From: Tubulanus polymorphus
Lineage: Eukaryota > Nemertea > Palaeonemertea > Tubulaniformes > Tubulanidae
NCBI RefSeq assembly: GCF_964204645.1
Contig: NC_134029.1
Location: 5,961,001-6,025,000 of the forward strand
Direction of reading: 5' to 3'
Length of the DNA stretch: 64,000 nt
In this document: piece after piece, positions 25,359-37,600 of the stretch
How the letters are laid out: each line of letters begins with the position of its first letter
How positions within the stretch are numbered: position 1 is the stretch's first letter
Notes under the pieces: model-generated
What the model saw: the letters and a program-made list of their open reading frames with translations, nothing else
What the model was told of the DNA's origin: nothing
Databases searched by the model: none
Made by a program: the position numbers and the translations under genes

Positions 25359-28300
25359 ATGGCCGGGGGTGAGTGTTACTGATTGATTAAAGATTCTTGT
25401 TTTCTCTTTCTCATTTTTTCGGAAGAAAAGAATAGAGCCCCGCCCAACAATTATCCAGCGCATGTCTGGCTTTATAGTACCTTTTATTGCGAGATTTTGT
25501 GGCTGAATTAGGCTTGCCTTAAGGTTTGACAGGTTCACACAGCAAAAGGGGTTAAGCCGCATAGCTGTCGTTGTAGTGGATGGATGGCCCCGTCGTTCTC
25601 TTAAGTTTTTGCCCGCATGGATTATTAGATAATCCCATTAGCCTAACTGCATTCCAGCAGGTTATACCCAATTTTTTAAAAAATTATACTAATACCATTC
25701 TATACCTACACCTTTTTTGCTTCCTTGCTTAATGGAAGTGTTTGTTTGTATTTATTTCAGGTTGTTTAGAATGTATGGGGCGTATTCCTTACGCATCGTT
25801 GATTGCGACAGTTTTATGTTGCGTCGGCGCCGGTGTTATTGGTGGAACGCTCTACGAGGCTCTACGTTTGACCGATGACAGTATTTTCATGGAACTCTTT
25901 GAAATCAACATCGAATGGTCAGTATTTTCCGTCTCCTACGCAGGGTGGCCACTGACCTGGAAAACCTGGAACAAAATTCTTGATGTTTGTCTTTTTTTCT
26001 ATAGGATGAATATGTTGAGAATCATAATTATTATAGTCGCGTCAGTTATGGGTGGAATAGCTATCATTCTGCTGATTTTTGGATTCCTATCGACGGGAGC
26101 CACGCGAAAAAACGTCTATTCAGGAAACAAATGTATTATGGGCGGTCGGATATCTGCCGGATTTGTAAGTTATCATACAGTAATAAACAAACCCACTTAA
26201 TCCCGATCATTTCGAGATCGATGATTTAAATCCGGATCTTCTCTTGAGCTGGATCGTCGCGTATCGTATATAATTTTCATTCATTTTAGTTCATGGTACT
26301 TACGTACATCTTCAACCTCGGTTGGGTCGTAGCTACGAGTATCATGGTCATTCCGGTGATGGCGTTCTTCATGTTGAGGTCGATTTGCTACGAAGAAGTG
26401 AACAACTATTTGAAGTTGTACGGGCATACGGATTTTATCCCGCGAAATGATTACTGCTTCAAGCTGGCTCAGTTTGGTATGTGTACACGTGTATAGTTTG
26501 CTTTAACAGGTCAGGGCTGTATCATCATTAGACGTTTTTGAATCATTGGTTATTGATGATGATTGATAATTTACATTTATATAGCGCATGTATCCTAACC
26601 TGAGTGAATTCAGTTGCGCTCCAACTTGGTATCATATTACCCCCAACCTATAGCTCTTATTTCATGTATCAGTCATCTCTCCCTGCGGAGAAGTAACATC
26701 TGAGCTGCTACTAAGCGCTTAGGAGTCATCTATCAGGCCAGGTACCCATTTACTCCTGGGTGGAGAGAGGCAATGAGGATAAGTGTCTTGCCTGAGGACA
26801 CTGCTGAAATGTACGGGATTGATTCGAACCCATGACCTGACTTCGTTCGACCCACAGTTAAAGCATTTTTAAGAAATAAATCATTATTATTATTTTCGTT
26901 GTTATCCATTCATCGACTGTAGACTTGCTGTTACGTGAATTTGTTCCGAATTTCCCATCTCTAGGTATCTACAGAAATGTGACAATTGAAGGTGGCAGAA
27001 ATCAAGCGTGCAATGAAGAACTGAAGAGATTATGTGAAGTGGTAAGTTCAGACCAGCCTCGCTCGCCTAACAGTTTAAAATGTAACCTAAAGGTTAACTT
27101 GATTGATATTGTTGTATGAATATCTAAGACTGGGGTAATACAGTATGACCCATGTCTTAGATTTAAAATTGGTTCATACTGAAATAAACCCTTCATGTGT
27201 ATAAGTACATCTTACAACCTTTTCTGTCACTGAATGCTTAGAGCGAGGTCCACAGCCATTCTCCAAACTTCTGAAAAAATTTAGTTATGCCCTGTGCCTT
27301 GAATGTTACTTCTACTATCAAAAAGTGCTCAAAAGCGCATCCTATCTGAAACTTTAGTGTTCATTCGTATTGTATGTCTTGTATACACTTCATAGGCAGC
27401 GACTGGTCTCGATTCATTTTGTTTTAGACCATTCTTGAATTATAAGGCCTTTCAGGGTTAAAATCGCTGACCCTTCATTACAAGATGTGTAGATGACTGA
27501 TGCGAATGTATTTTGATTCTGTTTAGGTCGATGAAGCCGGGCCTCTATACATCGTGGCCTACTGCGGCGGGGTAGTTCTCATTCTCGGTTTGGTGAGTAT
27601 CATTTCTACCTGTTTAACTCACTAATTAAAACGATTATGAATTATTTACCGGTAATCATGAAACTGGTGGCAGTGGCTGCGGTTGCATGAAAACTTCATT
27701 TTGTGAAAATCTGATGTGAAAGATACGTATCATCGACAGTTTCAACATCATTCTGTGCACTAATGAAGTATGAAGACCTAAGTCAGACTTAAGCCTTCAT
27801 AGTACAGTAGACTCCGCTTACCTCGGAATTCTTGGGACTGGAAAATTTTTTCTGAGGTATGCGATTTCCGAGGTATATAAGGTCCGCAAATTTTGTCATA
27901 GAAAAAATTGTTGCTGACACGTGGGCTCAAATTATCCTTCTTATACTAATCTATGTTGAATAAACATTGTATATGTACCATATCTGACAGGTTTTTATTG
28001 TAATTTCAATCAAAACCTCATATCCCCCGGGAGATTTGACTTGTCATCTTTAATATAAAAACATCGTACTGTAGTACACCAAGTAAAGCCTCCTTCCCAG
28101 TTGAGAGAATTTAAAAACACGTGGGTTTGATGTGCAGTGACAAGTCTATAGCTCCGCCTACATCCATTCAATTGACTATTCGTATTAAAGACAGCCGAGA
28201 ACTAGCGCGACTGGCACGCTTCCGAGGTACACGATTTTAGGACTCAATTTATAAAAAAATCATTCTGAGGTATGCGATATTCCGACGTATGCAACTCCGA

Positions 28301-29650
28301 GCTACTCTGAGATTTTCATTTAAGAAATAATTGCATTAAGAAAAATATTTTAGATTTGTTCTGAGCTAAGCAATATTCCGAGGTGTATGACTCCGAGGTA
28401 TGCGTAGTCTACTGTAGTATACATTTCAAACGAAAAGTCTTTTTCAAGTGGTCGGCTAGCTTCAAGATTGAGCCATTGAGAATTGCCAATACGGATGATA
28501 CGTACATTTTAGAGAATATTATACCCTCTGCCTTCTTTTTCTTAAAAGCTATTGCACATTTTGCTCAAATCGTGATTTAGATTTCTTCACTTCCTAGCTT
28601 ACCGGTAGAACTCAAATCTTCGTAGAACTCAAATCAAATTTGATTTGAGATCTATGATGAGTTATATCCTTATGCCTGCGGTTTTTTCGAAACATTTTGA
28701 AATTTCTTATATTTATCTCCTAGTTGGCTGGGCACGATATGGTTACGGTTTTTTTTTTCTTTGTCTTGTTATTGTTTGGTTTTAGTTGACTATTCGAGGG
28801 TTATTTGGTTATTGTTTTTTAGGTGAACTTTATGCTTGCGATCGCCGCAAATATGACGCGTCTTCGATACAGTCGAGAATTGAATGACTATCGAGATCAG
28901 ATACAAATGGACGAATTACAAAGATAAAAATATAAAAGGCATGTTCATTTAATTCGGCTGCTGTTGATGTCACGACCAGGAATCAGTCGATTTCTCTGGC
29001 TGTTTTACCGTGGTCACCATGGCTGTTCTCTGGCCGTTTAGACAAAATCCACTACATTCCTACCTACTTTAATCACAATTCCAGAAATGAATTTTCTTTC
29101 TGAGTTTGTGGTGTGCTAAGGATTCTGTTTGGTTTCTTGCGGCAAACCAGCCTATGTACCTACTTACACAGGCAGGGTTGTTTCATGTCGTGGCTCAGTC
29201 TAACTTTGTCATCAGGTTCAAATCCCTGCCGGGCAAGGATGAGTGTGTGCTGGTCATTGAGATTTCCTACGCAGAATCTTTAGCATGTGCGGAAACATCT
29301 TGCATTCATTTCGCTACTTATATAAGAGAAGGCAGAGGGAATTTACCGTAATTCGTGGTACAAATTCTTGGGTTTTATTTTTATCTATGATTGATGCATT
29401 GATAGCTCTTAAAAACGATGCATACCGTTATAATGAAATGTCTCTGTTATTCACTTGAGTTTGTCATTCGGTCATTAACGTAATTTCGTTTTAACGTTTT
29501 CAGTCTTTGTTCATGATCACGCTGGCGTTTAATTATACCCGGATCAAAATCGCCAAGGAACTGACGGAATACCGCGACGCCATGGATCTCGAACACACCG
29601 AACTGGACATGGTTGTCGAGAACAAAAATTCAGCTAAAGTACCATACTGA
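25359..29650 (+). CDS. M6 / proteolipid protein family (GPM6/PLP/DM20-like), alternative 3' exons
   Basis: This is a four-helix membrane protein; relatives act in neuronal and glial membranes, neurite growth and myelin. Exons: 25359-25368, 25761-25917, 26005-26164, 26290-26476, 26965-27041, 27527-27592, then either 28823-28927 (253 aa) or 29504-29650 (267 aa). All borders are AG/GT and the phases fit. The start exon supplies only MAG plus one base, joining to give MAGGCLECMGRIPYASLIAT, which matches the family's CxxCxxxxPYASLIAT N-terminus with its membrane-proximal cysteines. Helices lie at about 13-38, 59-84, 110-138 and 203-228. The second extracellular loop has four cysteines (142, 165, 187, 195), as expected for the two family disulfides, and an NVT sequon at Asn176. 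The second helix is followed by FGFLSTGATRK, equivalent to the family's GFYTTGAVRQ. Upstream non-coding exons were not determined. Family assignment is firm; orthology within M6/PLP is not resolvable here. Confidence 0.92.
26561..26872 (-). mobile_element. tRNA-derived SINE-like element in an M6 intron
   Basis: On the minus strand a B-box-like GGGTTCGAATC near 26830 is followed by a body with CAAGACACTTATCCTCATTG and CACCCAGGAGTAAATGGGTA. It ends with GCGCTATATAAATGTAA, a tail form common in marine animal SINEs. No good A box is seen, so the head is decayed or truncated. It lies in the intron between M6 exons 4 and 5, antisense to the gene. Confidence 0.6.
27805..28414. mobile_element. pogo/Tigger-like MITE flanked by TA
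   Basis: The ends are CAGTAGACTCCGCTTACC and its inverted copy ending GCGTAGTCTACTG: 22-base terminal repeats with two differences. TA dinucleotides sit immediately outside both ends (27803-27804 and 28415-28416), the target-site duplication of the Tc1/mariner/pogo superfamily. The inside holds repeated CGAGGTATGCGAT-type subterminal motifs and no transposase. It sits in the M6 intron just before the alternative terminal exons. Confidence 0.8.
28823..28927 (+). CDS. M6 alternative terminal exon A (short C-terminus)
   Basis: A good acceptor (ATTGTTTTTTAG) is followed by 34 codons and TAA. It completes the fourth helix with VNFMLAIAAN and gives a cytoplasmic tail TRLRYSRELNDYRD ending MDELQR. 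No AATAAA or ATTAAA is visible before exon B, so the 3' end of this isoform is unclear. It is homologous to exon B by the pattern TRxxxxxELxxYRDxMD (MD shifted by two here), which points to exon duplication. Confidence 0.85.
   Translation: MNFMLAIAANMTRLRYSRELNDYRDQIQMDELQR
29504..29650 (+). CDS. M6 alternative terminal exon B (long C-terminus)
   Basis: The acceptor TTTTAACGTTTTCAG is followed by 48 codons and TGA. It completes the fourth helix with SLFMITLAFN and gives a tail TRIKIAKELTEYRDAMD, extended by an acidic stretch and the end NSAKVPY. It enters in the same phase 0 as exon A, so either can follow 27592. The extra 14 residues relative to exon A could carry a sorting or scaffold-binding signal, but this is inference. 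Confidence 0.85.
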   Translation, partial: SLFMITLAFNYTRIKIAKELTEYRDAMDLEHTELDMVVENKNSAKVPY

Positions 29651-30234
29651 TCCTTCCGTACTTGTCAGGATCTACTCGGCAATATTTTAAGCTTTTTACG
29701 TATAATAGGCTTTGTGTAAATAGAGAGCTTTTATCGCTTTGTTGATGTGGAAAGAAATATATATGTATATTTTAGTTATGTGCAGCACGGAAACATTCCA
29801 GACACATGTCTCTTCTAACTCATCCCAGTTGAAAGATGTTTGTTGTATCGTTATTGTATCATAATTAAGAAAATCATGATTTTAAATGTTGTACAGAAAA
29901 TCAGTATTTTTGCGTACATTCCTGTCGAGGTGGTTTGCATCTAGTTTATATAAACGAATATATATATTTACATGTCCTCTCCATCCAATATTAAACCTAT
30001 CTCATAGTTTTATACAGGCTAGGGGCTGGTTGGTCTAAAATTTCTATTTACAGTTCTCAATTCAGAAATGAAAATGTGTCCAACTTAAGTGTGATATCCG
30101 AGTTGGATGGTACCGGTATAAATTCCAATTCCTATACCGGTTATGTTAGATTATCAGAAAGAATTTTGGGAAACATCCCTGTTAAACTTTGTCCAAGTTG
30201 ATAGGATCTAACTTGAATCCGAACTGTGCCATGA

Positions 30235-30240
30235 AATAAA
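30235..30240 (+). terminator. Candidate M6 poly(A) signal
   Basis: AATAAA about 585 bases after the stop of terminal exon B; the first canonical hexamer I noticed on the plus strand after that stop. Use is inferred. Confidence 0.3.
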
Positions 30241-30602
30241 TTTTGAGACCTTATGGTTTTGTCCACGGACTTGTCAGCAAGAGCAACTGACCAAAAAAAT
30301 GCAATAACTGGACCATTAAACGGCTATTTCTACAGTAGGTATATTTTTCCTGCCTGAGGGCTGTAAAATTAAGAGAAATGTAAGTAACGAAGAGAATTAC
30401 AAATTATTGTATAGTCAACCTCACCTGAGTCATCTTAGTAGGCACGATTATCGTTAGTGTGTTGACGACTTACACTCGGATCGGTAAAATAAAAACAAGA
30501 AATAGGATGACTGAAGTGAGTTTGACTGTGTCATGTCTTAAGGAGATTATTATGTCTACATGTTTGCGATGTATACAAAGTTCACGTGTTGTAATTTCTA
30601 TC

Positions 30603-30853
30603 ATGTTCTTCACAACAGGTTTTAGATCGGCAGTCGCCCCTATCATTTTTACATCCACCCCCCAGAAAATCACCCACCCCTTAGATAGAATATTTGCTGC
30701 CCCGACCAGGAGTGGAAGATCACACCAAAATCAAGCTTAAATTATCTGTATTTTTGGGGGTAGATTGATTTGAAAGCCTTATTACTTCAGCAGCCACTAA
30801 GTCATATAATTGACTTAAACATTCCAGCATCTGGAGAACACTGTGTCTACGTG
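30603..30853. mobile_element. hAT-like MITE, copy 1
   Basis: Shares several blocks with 37629-37932: ACAGCAGGTTTT-like start, TTTACATCCACCC, CCAGGAGTGGAAGAT, TACTTCAGCAGCCA and TTCCAGCATCTGGAGAACACTG at the end. The left terminus is decayed relative to copy 2. No coding capacity. Confidence 0.6.
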
Positions 30854-31835
30854 TTTTCAATGTATACGTATGATTTAGTATTTTTATCATCTTTTAAAAT
30901 GAATAGAATCAAACAGGCTGAAAATGAACCAGCAGCTGATTCAAATATCCATTCCATTTCACACATATCAATTGGTTATATTTATATTATACAATATATA
31001 TGAAATCTTATTTTATACTGCAGCTATCATGTTGTAAAATATTTTTAATTTAAATCTCTTAAATTTGAGAGACCTGCTCTATATAAACTATTTCTTAGTT
31101 TCTAATTTACTGTATTTTGTATCAATGTACGTAATCAATGCCGTAAATTATATTTGAAAAAGCATTCATTCAATTGATTGATTAAACTGTCCAGGGGCGA
31201 CGTATTTATAAGTTCACAGTTTTTTTTTTTGAAAGGATGTAAATATCGTGAATGATTATAAATCGTAATATATTTAAATTAAGTTGATTGATTAGCGCTT
31301 CGTTTTTGTGAAATAAATCCTCTTATGGCACTGATAAATGCTTCGATATAATTGATGTAACAAAGCTAATGGCAACTTAATTTCCATAAACATAGTCGCT
31401 GTTTAAGTTTTTTTGTAATGGAGGAATTCTGGAGTCTATTAGGATAAATTTACAATTGTTGTCACAAATTATGACTGATTACTATAATTGTCTATTATTT
31501 TGATTGAAACACTAAGGAATAAGAATCCGTCTCAAAATCAATGCTATTTTTTGTACTCGAAATTCAAAATAAATATATCTATAATACAATTCGATTTGGA
31601 GGTTTTAGTTGTGAGATTGCAGAGGTGGCATCATCAAGACATCGGAGAACTTATTCTGTATAGTAGGGATGTGGATTGAGGGACGAGAGTCACGGCAAGA
31701 AAGTGCAAAATACCCATGAGTGTATACCCCTTAGAAGAAGATTCTACAAAAATCTCAATGGATTTGGAGTGTTATTCATGAAATGACGCACATCTTTTCA
31801 TTTAGATCTTGCAAAAATGCATATCACTACTGTCA

Positions 31836-31940
31836 GTAGACTTCGCCCGACTCAGATCAGTTCAACTCGGATAAATAACCGTTTAACTCGAACGTTTGTT
31901 GAAATATTTTTTGTGACACATTATAACATCCAACTAGGCT
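31836..31940. mobile_element. Truncated pogo-like MITE
   Basis: Begins CAGTAGACTTCGCCCGACTC and, read in reverse, contains GTTGGATGTTATAATGTGTCACAAAAAA-type blocks (broken here for length) that also occur in the elements at 51962 and 62939. The other end is missing. Confidence 0.5.
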
Positions 31941-32624
31941 AAACACTTTGAGTTCCATAGAAAGGACTACACAATGAAGGAATAATTTTGTAATAAAAAA
32001 CAAGAGATTATTTATTACATTAATACTAATAATTTGTTACCGAAACAGCAACAGATTGAATGAATTAATTTCACGTACCGGTACATACACACAATATTAA
32101 AATGCGAAATGTGCTTTTACGTAAAATGTTGATTGCGTGCTTAATGTATAATAAATATTTCATTGTCATAATCAGTAATATCAATTTCATAGTTCTGAAT
32201 AAGAATTTGTCTTTAAATCGGGTTAAATGATCGGAAATAAAATTTCTTGACTCTGAAAAGGCCGATTGGCCCATGCATCTAATAAACACTTATACTTAAC
32301 AGTTCACAAGTCAAAACCAAGCTTGACTTATTACTGACATTTGAATCTACAGTGAAAATCCTTATCAAATTTTTCCTTATGGTTATAGGTTCTGTAATCT
32401 TAAACGAAGAATAATACCTCATTAGAATTAGATTATAAACGACGGATAAATCTCATGATTTAAAAACACCCCGATTATTATACTTTACATTGCACATCAT
32501 AAATATATTCATGAATTATTGAAGACAGACTACAGGAGAGTTCAAAAGATTTTTAAAAACCTTTTTGATTTGCGAAAACTTGAAACCAATCGGTATCGAA
32601 AATGACGAATACGCGCGGGGTCGG

Positions 32625-32742
32625 TTTTATAGACCAGTATTAACTTCAACCCGGGGTTAACTCATTGTTCGATTGAGGCAATACTAACTATACCCCCAGG
32701 GTTTAACTCAACTGAGTTATTCCTGGTCTTTAAAACTGTTCC
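32625..32742. repeat. Imperfect palindrome
   Basis: TTTTATAGACCAGTATTAACTT and, inverted, AGTTATTCCTGGTCTTTAAAA form the arms; the inside has GGGTTAACTC and GGGTTTAACTC. Probably a decayed foldback MITE. Confidence 0.45.
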
Positions 32743-33090
32743 CTCAGTCGACAATACTAAGAATTTTCACAAAGATATTATGAGTCACAAATACCGGTAC
32801 CATAATCATTGAACACGGGTTTCTCACTGACTGCTGGTTAAAATAGTTACCACACAAATGTTATAACAATTCACATGCATAAAAAAGTGAATCCTTCACA
32901 GTATCTATTTCATGTGAAGGTAGAAAATTGAATGAGAAAAATGAGATTTTGTTTTTAAAACGGTCACATAATAAACCACTGTCACATACTAAACCAGTTA
33001 ACTCTTTGGAAAAATAAAGCGAGTAATACATGCAGAAATACAATTTACATCAAACGAATTGTCAGTTGTCAAACAGCTATGAAAGGGACT

Positions 33091-33488
33091 TATCCAGGGT
33101 CCCTATGACTCCTTGATTCCTTAAAAACTCCTTCTAAATGGAAAATGCTTTTGAAGGTGCCTAAACTCCATCAATTTGAGCACAATGCCAAAAACTCCCT
33201 AAATTTTGAGAAATAGGCAATTAGAAATCTTAAAAGTTGCAAGTAAATAGACTACACCTTAATCTGTACAGTAAGGACCAGGATTAGAGTTTATCCAATT
33301 ACCCAGTTTCCAAATAATTAGGGAATTAGGGAAATTTCCAAGGATAGGAATTTGCTTACCTGAATAAGTGGTTTACAGAGATAAACAGTACCAATTTAAG
33401 AGGAGCGAGGCAAACGATTCCTCGAAATTTCAAATTTTCTCCTTTAAAACTCCTTATATCCAAGAATGACTGATCTGTAGGGACCTTG
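33091..33488. mobile_element. MITE-like element with GGTCCCTA ends
   Basis: The left end CCAGGGTCCCTATGACTCC and the right end CTGTAGGGACCTTG are short inverted copies around GGTCCCTA. Inside are repeats of AAAACTCCTT. No reading frame. Superfamily not assigned; hAT is possible. Confidence 0.4.
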
Positions 33489-34676
33489 TTATTCAATACT
33501 ATATATAATGATTGTGGATTTTACAATTCAAAATGATTCTTGTTACAATTTGCACGCTACTCACATAATCATTGGCGGAGATGATTTTAAAAGAGCATTC
33601 TCCACATTCAACGAGGTTGAAAATTGAAGGTATTTTACATGATAACATATTAAACATAACTTACAATAAAACAACATTCACAAATTTATAAGAAAGAAAT
33701 GTGTACCCTGATAAATAGTCAGAGAGTAAAGTTTCGACTAAATAACAGCCGTTAACTAAAGAGATATCACAGGTGTCACAGTTGTAAGAACTTCACTCAC
33801 AAATGTGGAACTGGGACAGAATAGCGGGGCAGGAAACTAATACGTATCTAACTTTGAAACCTAACTTTCCAATCGGCCACTTGAAATAAAAAATTGAACT
33901 TTTTGAGAAATACGTCTCGAGATTGAGACTACAGACTCCCATTGCCTCGGATTGCGCAGGATCGATAAATTCTCTTCAGGAGCAAGCAGAGCATAGCATA
34001 AATTGGATGGAGTAGGAAAATTCTAAACATTTTTTGAGATTGTGGCCCCTCGGCAAGGGGAGTCTACTGTAGTTGCAAAACATAGTAAGCGAGCAAAGGG
34101 TCATTCATATATCACGTAAGCATAAGAGGGGGAGAAGTAAGTGTAATTGTGTACTGTAATGCTTAATGTACCGGTATATGAAAAACTGGCCGATTTGCAG
34201 ACGAGGGGTTGAAAAATTCAAATTTCATGCGTACGTAATAAATGAATGGTCCCCAACCGGATATAGCATCGCCTAAGAGACGTTAGACCAGTAGGTGACT
34301 AGAAGAAAGTAATAAGTTTTTTTCAAAGTACATGCACATATCTGGCTCAATCTAATAATACTAAAAGGAAAAAAAAAACATGTAGGTTTAAGTACGTAAA
34401 GGACCGGAAAACATAGTCATATACGTAATAATGATGAGAACAGAGAGTTAACGCGCGGAGATCAAAATCTAACTAAGAATTTTTCGTTTGTCTTCGATAC
34501 GGACTGTATCCTACCAGAACCGGCTGCTGCTCACCAGCGAAAATATGTTTTCATACTACGGTGATATTCAATATTTCTCTTGAACATTTGAGTGTCATAC
34601 CACAGATTGCGTTCTGTAGCGCAGAATACGGAACGACGCGATTCGAAGACGAAATCGCCGCATTTGCACGACGATT

Positions 34677-37600
34677 TTACAGTTTTTTCTCCGCACAACG
34701 CGCCTTCGTATCGACCGCGGCCGGAGAAACCGGAGCAGACGGGGCGACCGTTCCGAGTAGGAACGACGATCCGGAGAACTCGAGATATCCGGTGAAATGA
34801 TACGAGATGCTGAAAGCGGCGATGCCGTACTCGCTGAACGAAAACCAACTGAACGCTGAAAATAGAGAGAGAGAGCAGAAATTGAGGAAAAATCTTTTCA
34901 ATCTTTTGTTTTCATGGAAGAGACAATTTTTCATCACGCATGATGAAATATCAGCGACCTGTTGCTCAAAAGATTTATTAAGTTATAAATACAATGCTGC
35001 CAACCTCTGATAAGTGCTACCAGTAACGCATTGAATTTTTTTCAGTATCATTTCATTGAAATGTGTTCAATTAATCAGTAATCAACAGTACGACCCTTAA
35101 CATGTTTCATATTTCTGTATTAAAAGCACCAAACAAATCAATTCAGCATTTCCCGTTATAGCATAGTAACAAATACTGTATATCAGGAAGAGTTGGTCGC
35201 AGTGCAAATTCAATTGTAGATGGTGGATTCTACATGGCATTTATGCATCAGTCAATGTAAACGAACTGTTGAGCAACTAGCCCCCCCGAAATTAATAGTA
35301 CTGAGGGACAGCTGGCACTGGGTGAACTTATCAGACTTCTTGCGAACTAAGTGAAACAAAATGTTCGCAAGTCGGAACTATAGTCTGGAAATAGCAAACC
35401 ACTTTCAATAGCAACTGAGCCTGGTTCACTGTAGATCAGACTTAGTACCAAGATTAGTTCCGACCGCCAGTCGACCAACTACCGAAAACCGAAGTTCGCC
35501 CAGGCTGCTCAGATTGAAGACCAGTCTTGCGGTAATATATCCAAATCTAACAACTTAAAACTAGTCTTAAGATTTCAGACATAAGTCGTGACTGTGGAAC
35601 CCTAGAGTTGTGACTTAGAGTAAATTTGAAATCTTACAAATGGTCTTAAGTTATTCAATCGGCTATGGAGCCTAATCATTGATGAAAAATATTACGAAAT
35701 ATCTACAATTAAAACAACACCGCATAGATAAAGTGTAATAATACAGTCAACACGGCACTTCTTCATGTAATAAGCCTAATATAACGTTTTACAACGATAA
35801 TTATCTGTGTGCTTCAAACATGACCAAATATCGTAACGAAATTCAATTATTCATACATGAAACTCCACAGAGCTTTTCACCAATAAAATGTTTACGAGTA
35901 CTTCTGCACATACAGCCGTGCGGTTTTCAGACTGGTGAATGATGCATGAAAATTTGACATCAAATACACACATGTATTGTGAAAACTCTCCCGATATGTT
36001 TCCGCGCGTGTATCAAAAATTCATCCATACGCCCGTTCAAGATTCTTGAAGTGATTTAGCCGTTTGACAAAGATACCACTTTCGCTATGCCCGAGTTAAA
36101 AATAGCTTTTAACATTTCACATTTCCGGATGAAAACTGTCTTGTGTCTTTGTCTTCAAAGCTTCGAACTGTCTACTATTCTAAACTCAAAGCTAGGGTTA
36201 CTGTAAGTATTTCATCATGTAGTACGTTTCTTTGTTTTAATTCAGATTTTTATCCCGAAAGTGTGTGTAATAAAGTAGCTCGCCGATATATGTTGTATAG
36301 TGCTTAATCTAATTCCATCTTCGATTAATCACCAATTGAGTTGATCCCATTAATTAGATTTTAGGTAATTTGTTACTGATATTATTACTTCAAAAGTAAT
36401 AATATCAGTATCGCAAACATGTCAGCAGTACTATTTCCATTGTATATAAGCAAAATATTTGTTAAAACAAACGGTTTCAAAGTCGGAATCGTAAAATTAG
36501 AAGTTGAAAATAAACTATCCAAATTCAAGCCCATGGTGTTATTTCTATTATGAGAAGGGGACAAGACTTAAAAAACGTCATGACAATATCCCACGTAGCG
36601 ATCATTCAAATCATTTGGGACCAAATGAAATTACCGGTTATTTCATCTATGAGAAATATGGCTGAATTCATTATATTTGTACTTGGCTACATGTGAACCA
36701 TTGATAATTCTGATCTAATCCAACCACTATCTGGATCAGGGCAAGTCTGGATTAAACCAATTCGGACTGAGCAGGCTCGACTGTTGTTCTTATTTCTCCC
36801 TTAGAATTGAATTAAAGATTAAGCGCAGAAAGCTAAAAAAGAAATACGTATTATATAAGAATCTTACCTCCAGGTTCACAGTAAACTCGATGTTTGTAGA
36901 AAAAATACAATAATCCAGCTGTGCTGATACATACTAAAGTCAGCATGTACAATTTCAATTTCAGACTTTTCAATTGCTGAAATTAGGCAGAAGGTCATAA
37001 ATCTTAATCGTCGCGCATTTCATATCGATAACGCCAGAAAACAAATGACATGAATGCTCTAAAATTCAACTCTAAAGCTAAGGAAAGGATTCAGAGGCAT
37101 TTCAGTGAGTTTCTAAAGTTATGGGTCTAGACCACGAGAATCGGGTAATGAAATATATTTACCGTGGGTGTCGGATCTGGACCATATGACCATTTAAATA
37201 GATATGAATGAAGAATCATGTAAGCAATGGACGCCACCATAAAAACAATGAAGATCTTTTCATGAAGTGCTGTAACAAAAATTCAACGTGACATACAGGC
37301 GTTTCAGGGGACAGTTTTAGCGAGGTACCAGTAAAAATATTCAGGAGAGAAAAAATCAAACCAAACAAGATACAGGTACTAGACTTTAGACAAAGTAATC
37401 TAAAGTTTGGGTATTGGGTTCATGTGCGCACGTTAGTGTCCTAACAGAGTACAACGGCACAAAGCTTCCTAACTTCAAGCAGAACAAGACTAACAATTCA
37501 GCTATTGTGGGGGGTTACATTTTGTGCCACCAATGCCTTTTTTTTATCCTAAAAAGTAGCTTGATAACAGGCGACAGTGAGGAGTAGCTGGGCGGGTTAC

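Larger units (their letters stand above)
29651..34676. other. Intergenic region between convergent M6 and PGAP2
   Basis: Contains the probable M6 3' UTR, a hAT-like MITE at 30603-30853, a pogo-like fragment at 31836-31940, a palindrome at 32625-32742, another MITE-like element at 33091-33488 and a short pogo-like end GGAGTCTACTG near 34057. No gene is evident. Confidence 0.5.
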
